NCBI RefSeq assembly: GCF_035046485.1
Contig: NC_085138.1
Span: forward strand, 94,839,766-94,903,765
Source of the DNA: Aedes albopictus
Taxonomy: Eukaryota; Arthropoda; Insecta; Diptera; Culicidae
Reading direction: 5' to 3'
DNA: 64,000 bases
The position numbers were made by a program, and so were the translations under genes. Shown piece by piece: positions 33,027-45,023 of this stretch. Numbering within the stretch: the first letter of the stretch is position 1; each line of letters starts with the position of its first letter. The notes under the pieces were generated by a model. That model did not search any database, had not been told where the DNA came from, and saw only the letters and a program-made list of their open reading frames with translations.

Positions 33027-33241
33027 CAGTAAGGACCCAATTTTGTCAGCCCCATTTTGTGACAAACTTTTTGCTCTCGTTATCTTACAGTCTAACTTCT
33101 ACCAATTTATTCATGATTATCATCAAACTACAGCTTAAATGTAGAAGATGCAGGGATAAGAAGTATGAAAAACTATTCAGGTTTTTGAGGAGAGCAAAAT
33201 ATGTGTTCTGAAAAGGGGCTGACAAAATCGGGTCATTAATG
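33027..33241. mobile_element. 215-bp TA-flanked MITE
   Basis: The ends are CAGTAAGGACCCAATTTTGT and the complement of CATTAATGACCCGATTTTGT, both continuing CAGCCCC, with TA on each side (33025-33026 and 33242-33243). Tc1/mariner or pogo type. Confidence 0.75.
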
Positions 33242-33790
33242 TAACAATAGCAACAAAATCATGCTGTTTCGCCAAGCAATATTGCCCGTTGTGAAGATTT
33301 ATAAATTCCGACGCAAATAAATTATTAGGCTCATTTTCAGCGTAGGTGTATTATAAATGTTTGTTTACAATTCAAAACTATCACTAAATGTGTACCTAAC
33401 AACACAGCGAAAAATATTCACCAGGACGCGGTCTGTTTTTATATCTGTGGGCTCACGCAAGAAAAATCCACGCAACTAATTTTTGCGCAGGGGTCTAAAC
33501 AGGTGGAATCTCCGCAATACCAACGCTATAACTTTTTTCATAAGCATCAGATCTCTTCGCGGTCTTCGACAAAGTTTTACAGGGCACCCTAGGCTATGTT
33601 TTTATTTTATCGGTTACATGGTTTTAGAAAAACCCGAGCTTGTTATAAGAGAAATGCAAAAAAGTGTATTTTCTGATGTAAAACCCCATACAAACTTGGG
33701 TCCTGAAATGGGATCAAAAAAGCTTTGATCTGATGGGATACCATTGATTTTTTCATTTTTCCATATAAACGATGACCCACTCTAGGTTAC

Positions 33791-34199
33791 AGTTTGTTCT
33801 AAACACCTACTGATATTTTTTACATCTTGTTGCATAAACGCTCTTTCAAATAAAATTCAATAAGGCATATCCACACCCTTTTCCAACCATCGCATTTCCA
33901 TCGGGCCGCCATCATACGGTTCATTCATCCCCGTTTTCTGCGAGCACCGTTCTCCCCATTCATCAAAACGTCAACGGCATGCAACACACGATGCACTTGC
34001 TATCATCGCCGTCCCGTTCAAGCGCGGTTTTCCATTCATACCTACACACCGCACAACGCAATCGCTCTCGCTCGAGGTGCTTTGCGTAGTATTCGTAGTA
34101 ACAGGTAAAATTTTCTCCCGCGGTGGTGTGTGTTAGCTCTGGGTCGACCCAGACGTTGGAGTAAACGAGATAGAGATAGTAAAACATCTCTGTCACTCA
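33791..34199 (+). promoter_or_regulatory. likely promoter region of the exon at 34.2 kb
   Basis: GC content rises steadily and CpG-containing words increase before the UTR-like exon. I cannot fix a TATA box or initiator; CACTCAGCAGTG at about 34194 is an initiator-like candidate only. Confidence 0.3.
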
Positions 34200-35174
34200 G
34201 CAGTGTAGTATTTGCATCCTGTTCTGTCTCACGGAGCCCCCTCTCGCTTCAACCCATTGAAAACCCAACCGACAAGAGTGTTCTGTCGTCGATCGGGGTC
34301 GGTCTGCAGCCATTTGAGAGCCATTCTCCATTCCATTCCATTCATTCGGTTCGTATCGTTCGCTTGGGTCTCGGTCGCGCGTCCGTCCGCGTTCTCGCGC
34401 AGGAAAATGCAGTGAAAAGTTCGATTTTTGGATTGGTTTTTGCGTGAAAACTTTGGCACGTGCAGTTGGCGCCGTGCTTCGCGAAGCCAGTGCATAGGAA
34501 AAAGCGTTGAAATGCGCCCCGGGTGGCAGTGAAAATTAGTGAATTTCAGGGCAGCAATCGATAGTGTGAGAAGAAGAGGTGCAAAAAGTACCATACAAAT
34601 TTTGGGATCATTTTTTTCCGTTTTTTTTCACTGATTTTGTGTGCTTGCCAGCAGAGAGGAAAGAAGAAAATTTTGTCTTCCTCCCGCCCGTACACACGCA
34701 ACAGAAGAGTGCGGATGATAGCAGCAGCAGCAGCGTAGCACACTCACACACCATCCAGTCGTGAGAATGTGAATCGCAGAGAGGATGTGTTGTGTGCCGT
34801 TCGTGTGAGAATTTAGTGATTGAAAAAATCGGTGATTCAAAAGAAGCAAGCTGACGGTGGCGGTCAATGTGCGGGAAAAAGAGAGAGGAAGAAGTTTGAT
34901 ACACTGCCTGTGGAAGAATGTTTTCTGCTCGCTAGACGGAGAGTGTTCGGGAGAAGAAGATCGCGCTATCGCTGTGTGGGTCTGCAGCAGTGTTTTGATT
35001 GTGAATGCTCTCGCTCGCTTGGGTTCTCTCGCACGCATTGCTCCGTTACTACACTACACTACAGTGAGGATGTGAGGTGCTATCACGCAAACTGATGAAT
35101 GGATCTTGGATAAACGCACTGGCTGTGTGGTGGATCGAGATTGGCTAATGGAATCGAAAATCAACACAAATCAG
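34200..35174 (+). CDS. probable first exon, mostly 5' UTR, of an unidentified gene
   Basis: A GC-rich, repeat-free island of about 1 kb stands in AT-rich repeat DNA. It has the texture of insect leaders (GTGAAAAGTTCG, AGTGAAAATTAGTGA, GTGCAAAAAG) and ends TCAACACAAATCAG/GTAAGAAC, a consensus donor after 35174. The last ATG before the donor (35148) opens a frame MESKINTNQ that runs into the donor, a possible start of the coding region. Earlier ATGs open short upstream frames of up to 105 codons. Downstream sequence is repeat-filled, as expected of a very long first intron. Linkage of this exon to the flanking contigs is uncertain because it lies in the 25-kb block. Confidence 0.5.
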
Positions 35175-35480
35175 GTAAGAACTGTTCTGATGTAGAAATT
35201 TTTTCGCTAATCGATGTTTTTATGAAAAATAATAAAAAGTTTTTAAGAATGAATCTAATGGAAAAAATATTTAAAATTTTGCGTTGAATAGGTAGGTATT
35301 TCGTGTTTCAAAAAGAAGAAAACTGAGTTTTGTACTGGGAATTCTGTACACAGATAGATCACGACACAAAAGTTCAGCTTATTGGATGCAGTGGCTTAAT
35401 TACCCCCAACAGCGGGGTTGAAAATTAACACTAATGTATTCATGAATTTTCACTAGTATTCTATTCAAACAAACATCACG
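35175..35480 (+). other. start of the putative long intron
   Basis: AT-rich, no repeat or coding frame recognised. Confidence 0.4.
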
Positions 35481-38106
35481 CTAAGCGCAAAAAATCTGGG
35501 ATATCTTTATGAAATTCTTACAGATATTTCTTCAGGAGCTTTTTAAGGGGCTTATTCAGGAATTTCTCCTTCGCTGACTCCTCCATGGACGTCTTGTGGG
35601 GTTCCGATAGTAATTGTTTCAGGGCTTGTTCCTGTTCTTACAGATACTTCTTCAAGAATTACGCTAGGAATAACTCGAATAATACGATGTGAAATCATTC
35701 GAAATATTTCTACCGTAGATTATTTTAAAATTAATGCAGGATTTCCTTCAAAATTTTTCACCAAAAATCTTTGAGGAGCTTATTTAAAGATTCCTGCAAT
35801 AATTTGCACTGATTGATTCTCTCAGAATGTTTTCCACAGAAATTCTTCCAGTAATCCGTATACAAATCTCTCCTGGGATTTCCTAAGGAATTCCTCGTGG
35901 GATTGCTTCAGAGATTCCTCCTAGAGTTGCTACAGGAATTTCTCCAGGTATTCCTCCAAGCATTCATTCTGGCATTCTTTCAGGAACAGCTCCAGAGATA
36001 ATTTTGGAAATTCTCCCTTCTCTTGACATTCCTTCAGGAATTGTTCAGGCTTCTTGAAATCTTTCAGGTCCTTCAGGAATTCGTCCAGAAAATGTTAAGG
36101 GATTTCCTTAGGATTTCCTCTATGGATTGCTTCCGGGATTCCTCCTGGGATTTCTTCAGGAATTTCTTCAAAGATTCCTTTAGAAACTGTTACAGGGTTT
36201 CCTCCAAAAACTCTTCTTGGTATTCTTTTAGGATTTTTTCAAGAATTCTTTATGCGATTTCTCCTGTACATTCTTCTGGGATTTCTTCGCGAATTCCTCC
36301 TGGAATTCCTTCAGAAATTCCTCCAGAGATTTCTCTAGGAATTTCTCCAGGGATTCCTCAGAAAATTTCTGCATTGACTCCTTTAGATATTGTTTTAAAG
36401 GTTCCTCCAGAATTCCCTCCAACGATTCCTTTAGGAATTCCTCCAGGATTACTACATTAATACCTCCAGGGATTCCTCCAAAAATTAACCCTCGAATTGC
36501 TGCAGTGATTCTTTAAGGAATTCCTCCTGGAATTACTAAAGGAATTTCTCCAGTGAAGTTCTTCTTGACATTTCTCTAGGTCCTCCAGGGATTCCACCAG
36601 GAATTTCTCCAGAACTTCCTCCAAAAGTTTCTCTAGGCATTCCTCTACGAATTTCTCCAGGTATTCTGCAAGTGTTTCTTAGAGCTTTTCTCCAGGAATT
36701 CATCCAAGTATTCCTCCAGGAACACCTCCAAGAATTCCTCTAGGAAAAACCCCAGGAGTTCTTCCAGAAATTGCTCCAGGAAATTCTGTAGGGATTTCTT
36801 CAACAATTTCTTCAGGGATTCCTATAGGAATTCATCAATATTTTTTTTTTTCTGGGATGCTCCAGGAATTCCTCTAGAGATTTCTCCTGGGATTCCTCCA
36901 GGGCTTCCTTTAGGCATTCCTGCAGGGATTTCTCCAGGCACTGTTACAGGTATTCCTCCAGGAATCGCTCTAGGCTTTCCTCCAGGAATTGCTCCAGGCG
37001 TTCCTCCAGGAATTGCTCCAGGCATTCCTCCAAGCATTGCTGCAGAAATTCCTCCGGGATTTCTTTCAGGAAATTTTCCAGGAATTTCTCCAAGCATTCC
37101 TCCAGGAATTTCTCCAAGCATTCCTCCAGGAATTTCTTCAGGAATTGCTACAGGAATTCTTCCAGCATTTCATCTAAGAATTCCTCAAGCAATTCCCGCA
37201 TGAACTCCTCCGGGGCATCTCCGGAAATTTTTTCCGGGATTCCTCTAGAAATACTTCCAGAAATTCCTCTAGGAGTTCATGCAGAAATTCCCCTAATAAT
37301 TCTTCCGGGATTTCAACCAGCTATTCCTTCAAGAATTCATCCAGGAATTCCTAGTGGGATTCCTTCAGGAATTTCTAGTGGGATTCCTTCAGGAATTCCA
37401 AGTGGGAGTCCTTCAGGAATTCCTAGTGGGATTCCTTCAGGAATTCCTAGTGGGATTCCTTCAGGAATTTCTAGTGGGATTCCTTCAGGAATTCCTATTG
37501 GGATTCCTTCAGGAATTCCTACATGGATTCCTCCAAGAATTCCTCTGAGAATTGCTTCTGGAATTCCTCAAGTAATTCTTCCTGAAATTCTTCCTGCGTT
37601 ATTTTCCATGGTTTCCATGGTTTACTCCAGCGGATGCTCCGGGGATTTCTCTAGAAATTGCTTTTGTGATTTTTATCAGAAATTCCTCTCGGGATCTTTT
37701 CAAAAATTTATTCAGGGGTTCTTTCAAAAATTCCAAAAAACCTTCCATCATTTTTTCTAGGGATGCACCCTGCAGATTTTTTTGTTTTAATTACCTCAAG
37801 AGTTCCAAGAGGAATACTCCTGCAATGAAATTTGTTCAGAAAATCGTCCTGCGATTCCTTCAGGAATATATCTCGAGATTTTTTTTTTCAAGAAATCCTT
37901 CAAGAAGTTATCTATGGTTTTCTTCAGGAACACCTCCAGAGATTCCACTAGGAGTTTTTCCAGGTATGTTTTGGAACACCTCTTTAGAAAGTCCTCCAGC
38001 GATTCGTCCAAAAATTGAAAAGGAATTCGTTTAAAAGTTCCCCCGGGAATACTTCGAGGGTATCCTCCAACCATTGATTAATCCTAGGATTCCTTCATTC
38101 CTTCCA

Positions 38107-38141
38107 AAATATGTTTATTTATTTATTTATTTATTTATTTC
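38107..38141. repeat. (TTTA)n microsatellite
   Basis: About eight to nine TTTA units. Confidence 0.9.
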
Positions 38142-38991
38142 GTCAACCGTTTGTAGACTACATACATACATAATTTGTTCTATATTCTATTGTATCGTAC
38201 AGAGTTGAAATATTGTTTTAACTTTACGCGAGGGATTTCTCCAGAAATTTCTCTTGGAATTTCTTTAATTATTTCAACAAGAATCCCTCCAGCAGTTTCT
38301 TCAGGGGTGAACTCAGGAATTCCATAAGGAAAACGTTAAAGATTTCCTTGCCTTCGAAGAAATTCATGCAGGGAAGACTCTTTCGGATTTCGGAATTCTC
38401 CCGGAGATTCTTCCCAGAATTCCTTCGGATAAATTCATGGATTTTTCCAAGGATTCCATTATCCAAGAGTTCTCCGGAAATTCCTCCAGTAAATTCTTCA
38501 AGAATCTATCCTACAGGGATACCTCGAGAGCTTCCTCCAATGATAGTTTCAAGGCTTTTACGAGAATACATTCAAGAATTCTTTCAAGGATTATTCCGGA
38601 AATACGTCAATTGATGTTTCTATAGGATTATGCTCTGACATGATTAATATGCAGCACATGAGAATATAAAAGTGAGTATGTAGGTCTGTAGGGAGATTTT
38701 GGGAAGGACGAACTCAGAACAAAACAATTTCGACTGCAAGTATTCTTGAAACTTCGGTAAAAATTGTTCCAGGAATTTTGTTAGTCATATTTCCCATGAT
38801 AGCTTCTGTTAATTATCTATTTTTTTTTAAGAAATTCTTAAAGAAGCGCTGAAAACTCTCCAAACATTCTCCAGAAAAAGTCAAGAAACCGCCAGTAATC
38901 ACCAGAAAAACTTAATTATGGAATCTATTAGAACATCGTCCTGGAACACTAACAGAAATTTCTGCAGGATTTGAGGGATTCCTTTACAAAT

Positions 38992-39224
38992 CTGGACGAA
39001 CATTTGAAAAGGGCCTATCTGCTTTGCGTAAACAAACATGTTTTTGTCTCTGTAGGGCCCATCTGCATCCACCCACGCACGTCAACACCCTTATCAGAAA
39101 GAGTGTTCTTCAAGCTATCTGTTAAGGGTGTTGATGTGCGTGGGTGGATGCAGATGGGCCCTACAGAGACAAAAACATGTTTGTTTACAAAAAGCAGATA
39201 GGCCCTTTTCAAATGTTCGTCCAG
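38992..39224. mobile_element. foldback element with 102-bp arms
   Basis: Arms at 38992-39093 and 39123-39224 are near-perfect complements (CTGGACGAACATTTGAAAAG outermost, ACACCCTTA innermost) around a 29-base loop, with AAAT on both sides. The arms are much better preserved than the surrounding degenerate repeats, so the insertion is recent. Confidence 0.85.
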
Positions 39225-39359
39225 AAATGTTTTCAGAGATTTCAAGTTATGAAGTCCGGAAATTCCGTTACCTCAAGTAACTCTTATATGAATCGGCCAG
39301 AAATTCATCCAGCAATTCCACAATTAAAACGCTCCAGTAATTCAGTATAAGAAATTCTT

Positions 39360-40980
39360 CCAAAAAGTGCGGTAAAACAAAATTTCCAATTTTGCTGTTG
39401 TGGTAAAAACGCGTTGTGAAACTGGCTACACGGTCTGATAATAGAACAAGAGAGTAGTGAAGTCTAATACACTTGGTAGGAAGTCGCTTCTAAAAAAAGC
39501 GTTCATTTAACACCAAAATGTATGTATATATTTGTTAGAATTTAAGATATGTTTAACAAAAAAGTGTTAATATCTGCAGTGAAGCTGCAAACATGAATTC
39601 TGCTGTCAATAATTGGTGTATTCATAGAAGTCCTGGTGTATTCATAGATTCCTCCTCAACATTTGCATTCGACCAGCGATTTCTACATCAATTTGAGAAT
39701 AAATTTTTCCAATATTATTATCGATATTTTCTTGAACTCTCGCTAGGTCCTCCAGTAAGATTTCTTCCCGCTAGTTGACTTGAAGTTAATGTAGTGAAGT
39801 CTTTCATGTATTTCACCAGAAATTTCTTTAAAATTAACGAATTATTCATTTTGAAAATTCTCCTTAACTTTCAGCCAACCTTTTTCTTTAAAAAAATCCT
39901 CAAATTATTCCATCCAGTTATCACTATGTCCTACCCAAGCTGCTGGACGTGGCCGTGCTTCTAGCTTTAAGCGTTGCAGAACCATTTGAAATGCTCGTTT
40001 TCAATTGTGATCAGAAATGTTGTTTTACCTAAAAATGTCGGAGATTCTCCGATATATTCATCTCTTATAGTCCTTCAGGATTCTGTCAAGAGCCCAGCAA
40101 CAAACTCTCCAAAACTCTTGTATCCCTACACTTCTGCCATGGCTGAATGTTTCTTGCGAGATCCCCTAGGTGAGAAATTTCCAGCTTGAGTCACTGAGGC
40201 GCTTCAGCATTTCTGTGTGATCTTAGCATTCTGTAGCATCCCGAGGTCTTGCGAGACATTTTCCCGCCAAAAATACATAAATAATCCACCGCAACCCGCT
40301 TGAAGCACTTGGGTTTGCAAAATGTCCCCTAAATCCTTACTTTCCTATTTCAATTTTGCTCTATCCCCAGTGGCGATTCCCTAACCTCAAATCTACCTGT
40401 TCAACGAATGTTAATGCTTGAATTTTCTCAACAAATTGGATTGTAATTTGTAGAAAATGACAAGAATAGCCGTTTCCGTCCATTTGCAATTTGATTCTGA
40501 TCCTGAATCCTCCACAATTGCAAGTTTCAGGGTCGATGAACAGGTAAAAAGTGAGGCTTCGAGACGCCACTGTCTATTCCAAACCTCGAGTTACTCCAAG
40601 CTAAAAATTTGAAGAAATGTAAAAAAAATGCAGATGCTCCGTGGCGCCTAAAACTTCCAACCAAAAACTCAGTCTTAAAAAAAATGAAAATTTTGAGATT
40701 TCTCCCGAGAATTTTCAAATGTATTGTCCGACCTTCTATGAGGGATTCCTTCACCGATCCCTCCCAGACATTTATTATTTAGAATTTATTTCCAGGATTC
40801 CACCAGGATGTCCTCCAGGATTCTTTGTGGATTTTCTCCCAGGATTCCTTCGAGGATTATTTCCGGGCTTCCTGCAAAGACTTCTTCTGATATTCAATCA
40901 GAAAATCCTCTAAGGGTTCCGCCATTGATTTAACATACTTTCCTGAATTTCCATCAAAGATTCCTTTATGAATTCCTCCC
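39360..40980. other. unassigned sequence within the repeat tract
   Basis: Mixed AT-rich sequence and sparse TTCC/GGAA repeat remnants. No supported gene. Confidence 0.4.
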
Positions 40981-41735
40981 TGTAAGTACTACATATTTCA
41001 GAGATTACTCCCGGGATTTCTTCATTGATTTCTCCCGAGATTCTTTTGTGGATTTCTTTGGGCATTTTTTTTCCGTGGATTCCGTAAGTTATTTTCCCCA
41101 GGATTATTTTCGGAATTCATTCCGGGATTTCTTCATTGATTCTTCCCGAATATTCTTCAGAAATTTCACCTGAGAGTCCTTTACGACTTCCTCCAGGGGT
41201 CTGTCAAGCAATCCTCCATGAATTCTTTCTGGAATTCCGTTTGGTTTTTCTTACGGAATTTCTTCATTGATTTCTCCCGGGATTCCTGCAAGGGTTATTT
41301 TTCGGCTTTCTCTCAGGGATACATACTGGAAATGCCTTCATTGATTCTTCCCGGAATTCTTTTAGGCATATCCGTTGGGATTCCTTCCAGGATTCATTCA
41401 TGGATTACTCTTAAGATTACACCAGGAACTTCATCAGAATTCTTTCCGGGTTTTCTCCTGAGATTTTCTTAGGCATTTATCCGAGGCTTTCTTTAGTGAT
41501 TCCTTTCGGGATCTCTTCAAGAACTCCTTCCATTAGTTTTTCTTGGGATTTCTTCATTGATTTTTCCCAGGTTCTCTTTAGAGATTTCTTGAGTTATTCA
41601 TTTAGGGACTCTTTCAAGCATTCTTCCCGGGATTCCTTTAGTATTTTTCCCGGGATTCTCACAAAGATTTCTTCATTGATTTCTTCCGATATTCTGCCAA
41701 AGGTAAACCATTTCTATAGAAATATTCATTTTGTT

Positions 41736-41846
41736 GTAGTTCATCCCGAGAGGGATTTTTTATTTTCCTCCGTGTTGCGCCGAGCACATTTCGTCGCCAA
41801 CCGACGACGCATGGGACACATTCATTATTCTCATTCAAGCAAAAGG
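41736..41846 (+). CDS. weak internal-exon candidate
   Basis: Between TTCATTTTGTTGTAG (acceptor) and AAGCAAAAG/GTAATT (donor) lies a GC-richer segment open in one frame: HPERDFLFSS, then VLRRAHFVANRRRMGHIH. It stands out from the decayed repeats to its left. No homology is recognised and the boundaries are only motif-based. Confidence 0.2.
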
Positions 41847-41849
41847 TAA

Positions 41850-43140
41850 TTATAAGTACTTAATCCCACTGCACTCACTCTGCTAGAACGCAACCCAAAG
41901 ACCCAACGAGTCTTTAGTGAGAGATGCCATTTTTTCCCATATTCTGTTTCGGATTCGTACATCATTCACTCGTCTCACACGGTACACTAACCCTGTCCTG
42001 TTCCGTGTGGTTGGTGATTCTACTCTGCCTCACAGCAAAACAAACGTGTACAAGCCTGCTATGAGTGTATGTTGGCTTAGGGTGGCCCCGAAAGCTCGAA
42101 TCTAGGGCTGCAAACTCTCAAACTCAAACGGCGCACCACTTAAGAATGAAGCTTTGAGTTGTCAATGTGGTCTTTTGAAACGTCGAGCTACGTCGTGTTC
42201 CTTGAAATACTTTAGTTAAATGTCTAAATAAAAGAAATCAATGAACTATATGAAGAAATGTGTCGATTGTGACTATAAGTGACACTCTAGCTGATGAATT
42301 TCTTCCGTCTGGTTAATGGAGGATCTATACGTAATATAGAAACTACATGTAAGGACTGCGAATCAAAGCTAATCCATTTGTAAATTGCTTAGTTATTGAC
42401 GCTCAAAGTAATGACTGACTTCTAATGAAGGCTGGTCCGCGATTTTGGTTGATATACAATCAGAACCCTACAAATGCGATAAAAAAGATCATCAGATATT
42501 TTTAAATATCTCAAAATGTGGAATCAAAAACCATCATCAGATATTTTCAAATATCTCAAAATGTGGATGGTTTAAATGAATACCGCTTTGGCAAAGTTGT
42601 TCAGCAGATTTAGGACTTTTGGAAAGTGTTTATCTTATTCTTAACATAGCATACCAAACGGCACAAAGCCTGGACTTTGTCATAGTTGTGTATTCACAAG
42701 ATTCTTCGCCAAGTTCTCCGTGCAAGCATCGCGCCAATTATCAGAGGATCATATTGACCATTGAAACATTGTTACGGGTATGAATACTTGGTACATTAAT
42801 AAGACAGAATAATTGTTAAAAGTTTTATAAGTCTAATATTCATGCGTTTTTCGTCTTATATGTTCTATTTCAACTTCTACATATTCCCCAAATTTTAATA
42901 CACATTTATAGGGTTCAGACGGAATTTGAGCTGAAGAAATGCAATCTCATTTTGATTTTCAACTTTCAGGCAATTTCGGGCAAGGTTTAATCATAAATCG
43001 TTTCCTAACACGGGCTTCCAGTTATAGAGCTCTAGTGATGAAACCCGAATCGGGATGCCCGATTAGGATCAATTCTCCTAAACAATAATAAGTTATTGTC
43101 AGATTTCTTGAAACGTAAACACCGCGCGGCCGTTGAAATG
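41850..43140. other. no supported gene; small tandem palindrome
   Basis: At 42490-42565 a 45-bp segment is duplicated in tandem; each copy holds a palindrome (AGATATTTTTAAATATCT, then AGATATTTTCAAATATCT). AATAAA at about 42228 is isolated. Otherwise nothing assignable. Confidence 0.45.
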
Positions 43141-43147
43141 TTTCAAA

Positions 43148-43318
43148 AAGGGGCTTTGCACAAAAGTTCACGCGGTCTATCGTTTTCGAAAGGAACAGCC
43201 GCACCGTAGGAAACGCCGCAATGTTATTTCCCATAAGGATGAAGTAAACAGGGAGTGAAAACCGCGGTTGTACCTTTCGGAAGCGATAGGCCGCGTGCAC
43301 TTTTGTGCAAATCCCTCA
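43148..43318. mobile_element. ~170-bp MITE
   Basis: GGGGCTTTGCACAAAAGTTC and the complement of GGGATTTGCACAAAAGTGCA form the ends, and the match continues through ACGCGGYCTATCG for about 45 bp. I could not define a TSD. Confidence 0.65.
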
Positions 43319-43619
43319 ATATGACAGCAGTAACAATGACTGTCAACTAAAAGGCGAACTGCCAACTAAAATACAATTCCAGGATGAATGATGGACCCAA
43401 ACCAATAAATTAAACCTCGTCATCCTGTGATCGGAAGGTGTTATCCATCTGGATAACGAGGCATATTTGTGTCTTGTGTTGTGCTTTGTCAATTTGCAGT
43501 ATCTCTAGTGTGTGTGCATTTATAAGGTTCTGTGGTGATACTTTGTAATAATAAATTTTCTTTTATTTTTGGCCCTAGCATTTGTAGGGCTCCATGTTGT
43601 ATTTCTGTAACAACATCTA

Positions 43620-44470
43620 TTTCAGGGGGTAAAGTTTGAAGACTTTGCTCTACTCCCATAGGGCCACTCTATTGTTGCCCTCTGGCCTAGAACCACCGCC
43701 TCCATCAACCAACTAATAACAAGAGGATGGTGATGGCCCTCTGGCCGTCATCTCCTCGTTCGCTGTTGGGGTTGACTCTCCGGTCTTTGGCTCCTGCTCC
43801 TGGTATATGCTTCGCTCGCCTGCTAACTGCATGTATGTTGCTATGCTCTTTGGGAGCCACTCGGTAGGTACACCTACACGGGGAGCTGGATGGCTGACAG
43901 ACATTGAGACATTCATAAAGATAGAGGTGTCGAACATGTTCGGACGGGTTCGCCACCTTCGCCGCCGCGAGTCGTCCTATTCCCACACAAATCCTTGCTG
44001 ATTAGCATTTTGGTGGACAGGTTTACGGCTGTTGAGCAGCAGGTTTTCTTCCGGTGATATTTCGGTGAAAAATAACAATTCGCAAAACCACGCAAAATAG
44101 CGTCGAACAGTACAACCCAGCAGCGGTGCGGTGCGGTGAGTGCAGTGCTGAAAAATCAATGAAGAATAATTAATCGGAAGCAATTAGAAAACGTCAGAAT
44201 CGATTCGATGCTGCTCCAGTGCTCCCCAGCGTTCCCAAACGTGTGTGCGTGCCGATGTGCATTGTTTTTTCTCATCTCATTCCGTGGTGTTGGTCCGTGG
44301 GAACTACTGCTCTAGCCAGCATTCTCGGTCTCGCGCATTCACTCACATGGCGTATGGGAGATTCCGTTTTGGGGCTGTATACGGACAGACAGACAGAACC
44401 CAAACCCACCATGCAGAGTCTGTTGACACGCAATCTCCGATTAGTGCTGGTTAGTCGTTGATTCTACTCG
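43620..44470. other. GC-richer region, possible non-coding or 5' exons
   Basis: Base composition and lack of repeats resemble 34.2-35.2 kb. Frames are short. CCCACCATGCAGAGTCTG near 44408 is a good start-codon context for a frame MQSLLTRNLRLVLVSR that ends at 44461; CTG/GTTAGT before it could be a donor. GCGGTGCG/GTGAGTGC near 44135 is another donor-like site. Evidence is thin. Confidence 0.25.
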
Positions 44471-44604
44471 CTCTCTCTCATCTCACTCCTCACAGCAACA
44501 GAGCGACGAATGCTTCCCGGGCCCCCTGTATTGGTGTATTTCTATTCATTATTTTCATCATGGCATACCAATACACAGCGTGCCGACTGGTTGTGCTAGA
44601 GGCA

Positions 44605-44756
44605 TTGGGGACTACGAAGGTGATGATTTTGTTTGCGGTTTTCTGTGAGAAAGTGAAGGAGGGAAGATTTTTTGCTTTTTTTTCACTCATACTCCCATAA
44701 GAAACCCCGTAGGAAGAAAGAGTGTTTCCCGGCTCATCAACCTTCGTAGTCCCCAA
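44605..44756. mobile_element. 152-bp MITE
   Basis: TTGGGGACTACGAAGGT at the left end has its exact complement at the right end, followed inward by GATGA on both arms. Non-coding. The TSD was not resolved. Confidence 0.7.
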
Positions 44757-45023
44757 TTCTTCGTTGGGTGAATTTTTAAAACTGTGAATTAAAGAGAAAG
44801 AGAGAAGGAGAGAGGGTCAACGAAAGAATAAGATCAAGAATAATAATATCAACACGCAACCTGGCACCAGTTCCAGAATGAGACTGGAGGTAACACGTTC
44901 TTTTTACGCACAGATATTTTCATTTGGAATCTGATTTTGCTGCTCCGATACCTGTTTTCCCATTGTTGTTGGTCTGGCGATTGGCAGTGTTGCCTGTTCT
45001 AGATGGTTTGGAGAATGACATTA

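Larger units (their letters stand above)
32426..33784. mobile_element. 1.36-kb foldback element with two nested MITEs
   Basis: TAGTGTGGGTCATCG and the complement of TAGAGTGGGTCATCG form the ends, flanked by GGTTAC (32420-32425 and 33785-33790). The long imperfect arms include CAGATCAAAGCTTTTT on the left and AAAAAAGCTTTGATCTG on the right. Two smaller MITEs (32660-32912 and 33027-33241) lie inside. Motifs such as GCGGTCTTCGACAAAGTT are shared with the arms near 52.3-53.0 kb. Confidence 0.7.
35481..41700. repeat. tract of degenerate 12-bp GGAATTCCTCCA repeats
   Basis: The tract is dominated by variants of CAGGAATTCCTC spaced at multiples of about 12 bases. Clear local arrays are 36880-37200 (CCAGGAATTBCT) and 37340-37530, a 24-bp unit GGGATTCCTTCAGGAATTCC. 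The unit core GGAATTCC is self-complementary, so both strands yield Gly/Ile/Pro or Leu/Gln/Glu repeat frames; none is a gene. Similar but more decayed sequence recurs at 46.0-46.3, 47.9-48.3, 49.7, 51.7 and 54.7-55.4 kb. Confidence 0.85.

Noticed and set aside
39015..39245. Two mirror-image 76-codon frames on opposite strands
   Set aside because: They are the two arms of the 102-bp foldback read in opposite directions.
36023..41849. Pro/Gly/Ile/Ser or Phe/Leu/Gln repeat frames, up to 186 codons
   Set aside because: By-products of degenerate 12-bp GGAATTCC repeats, on both strands.
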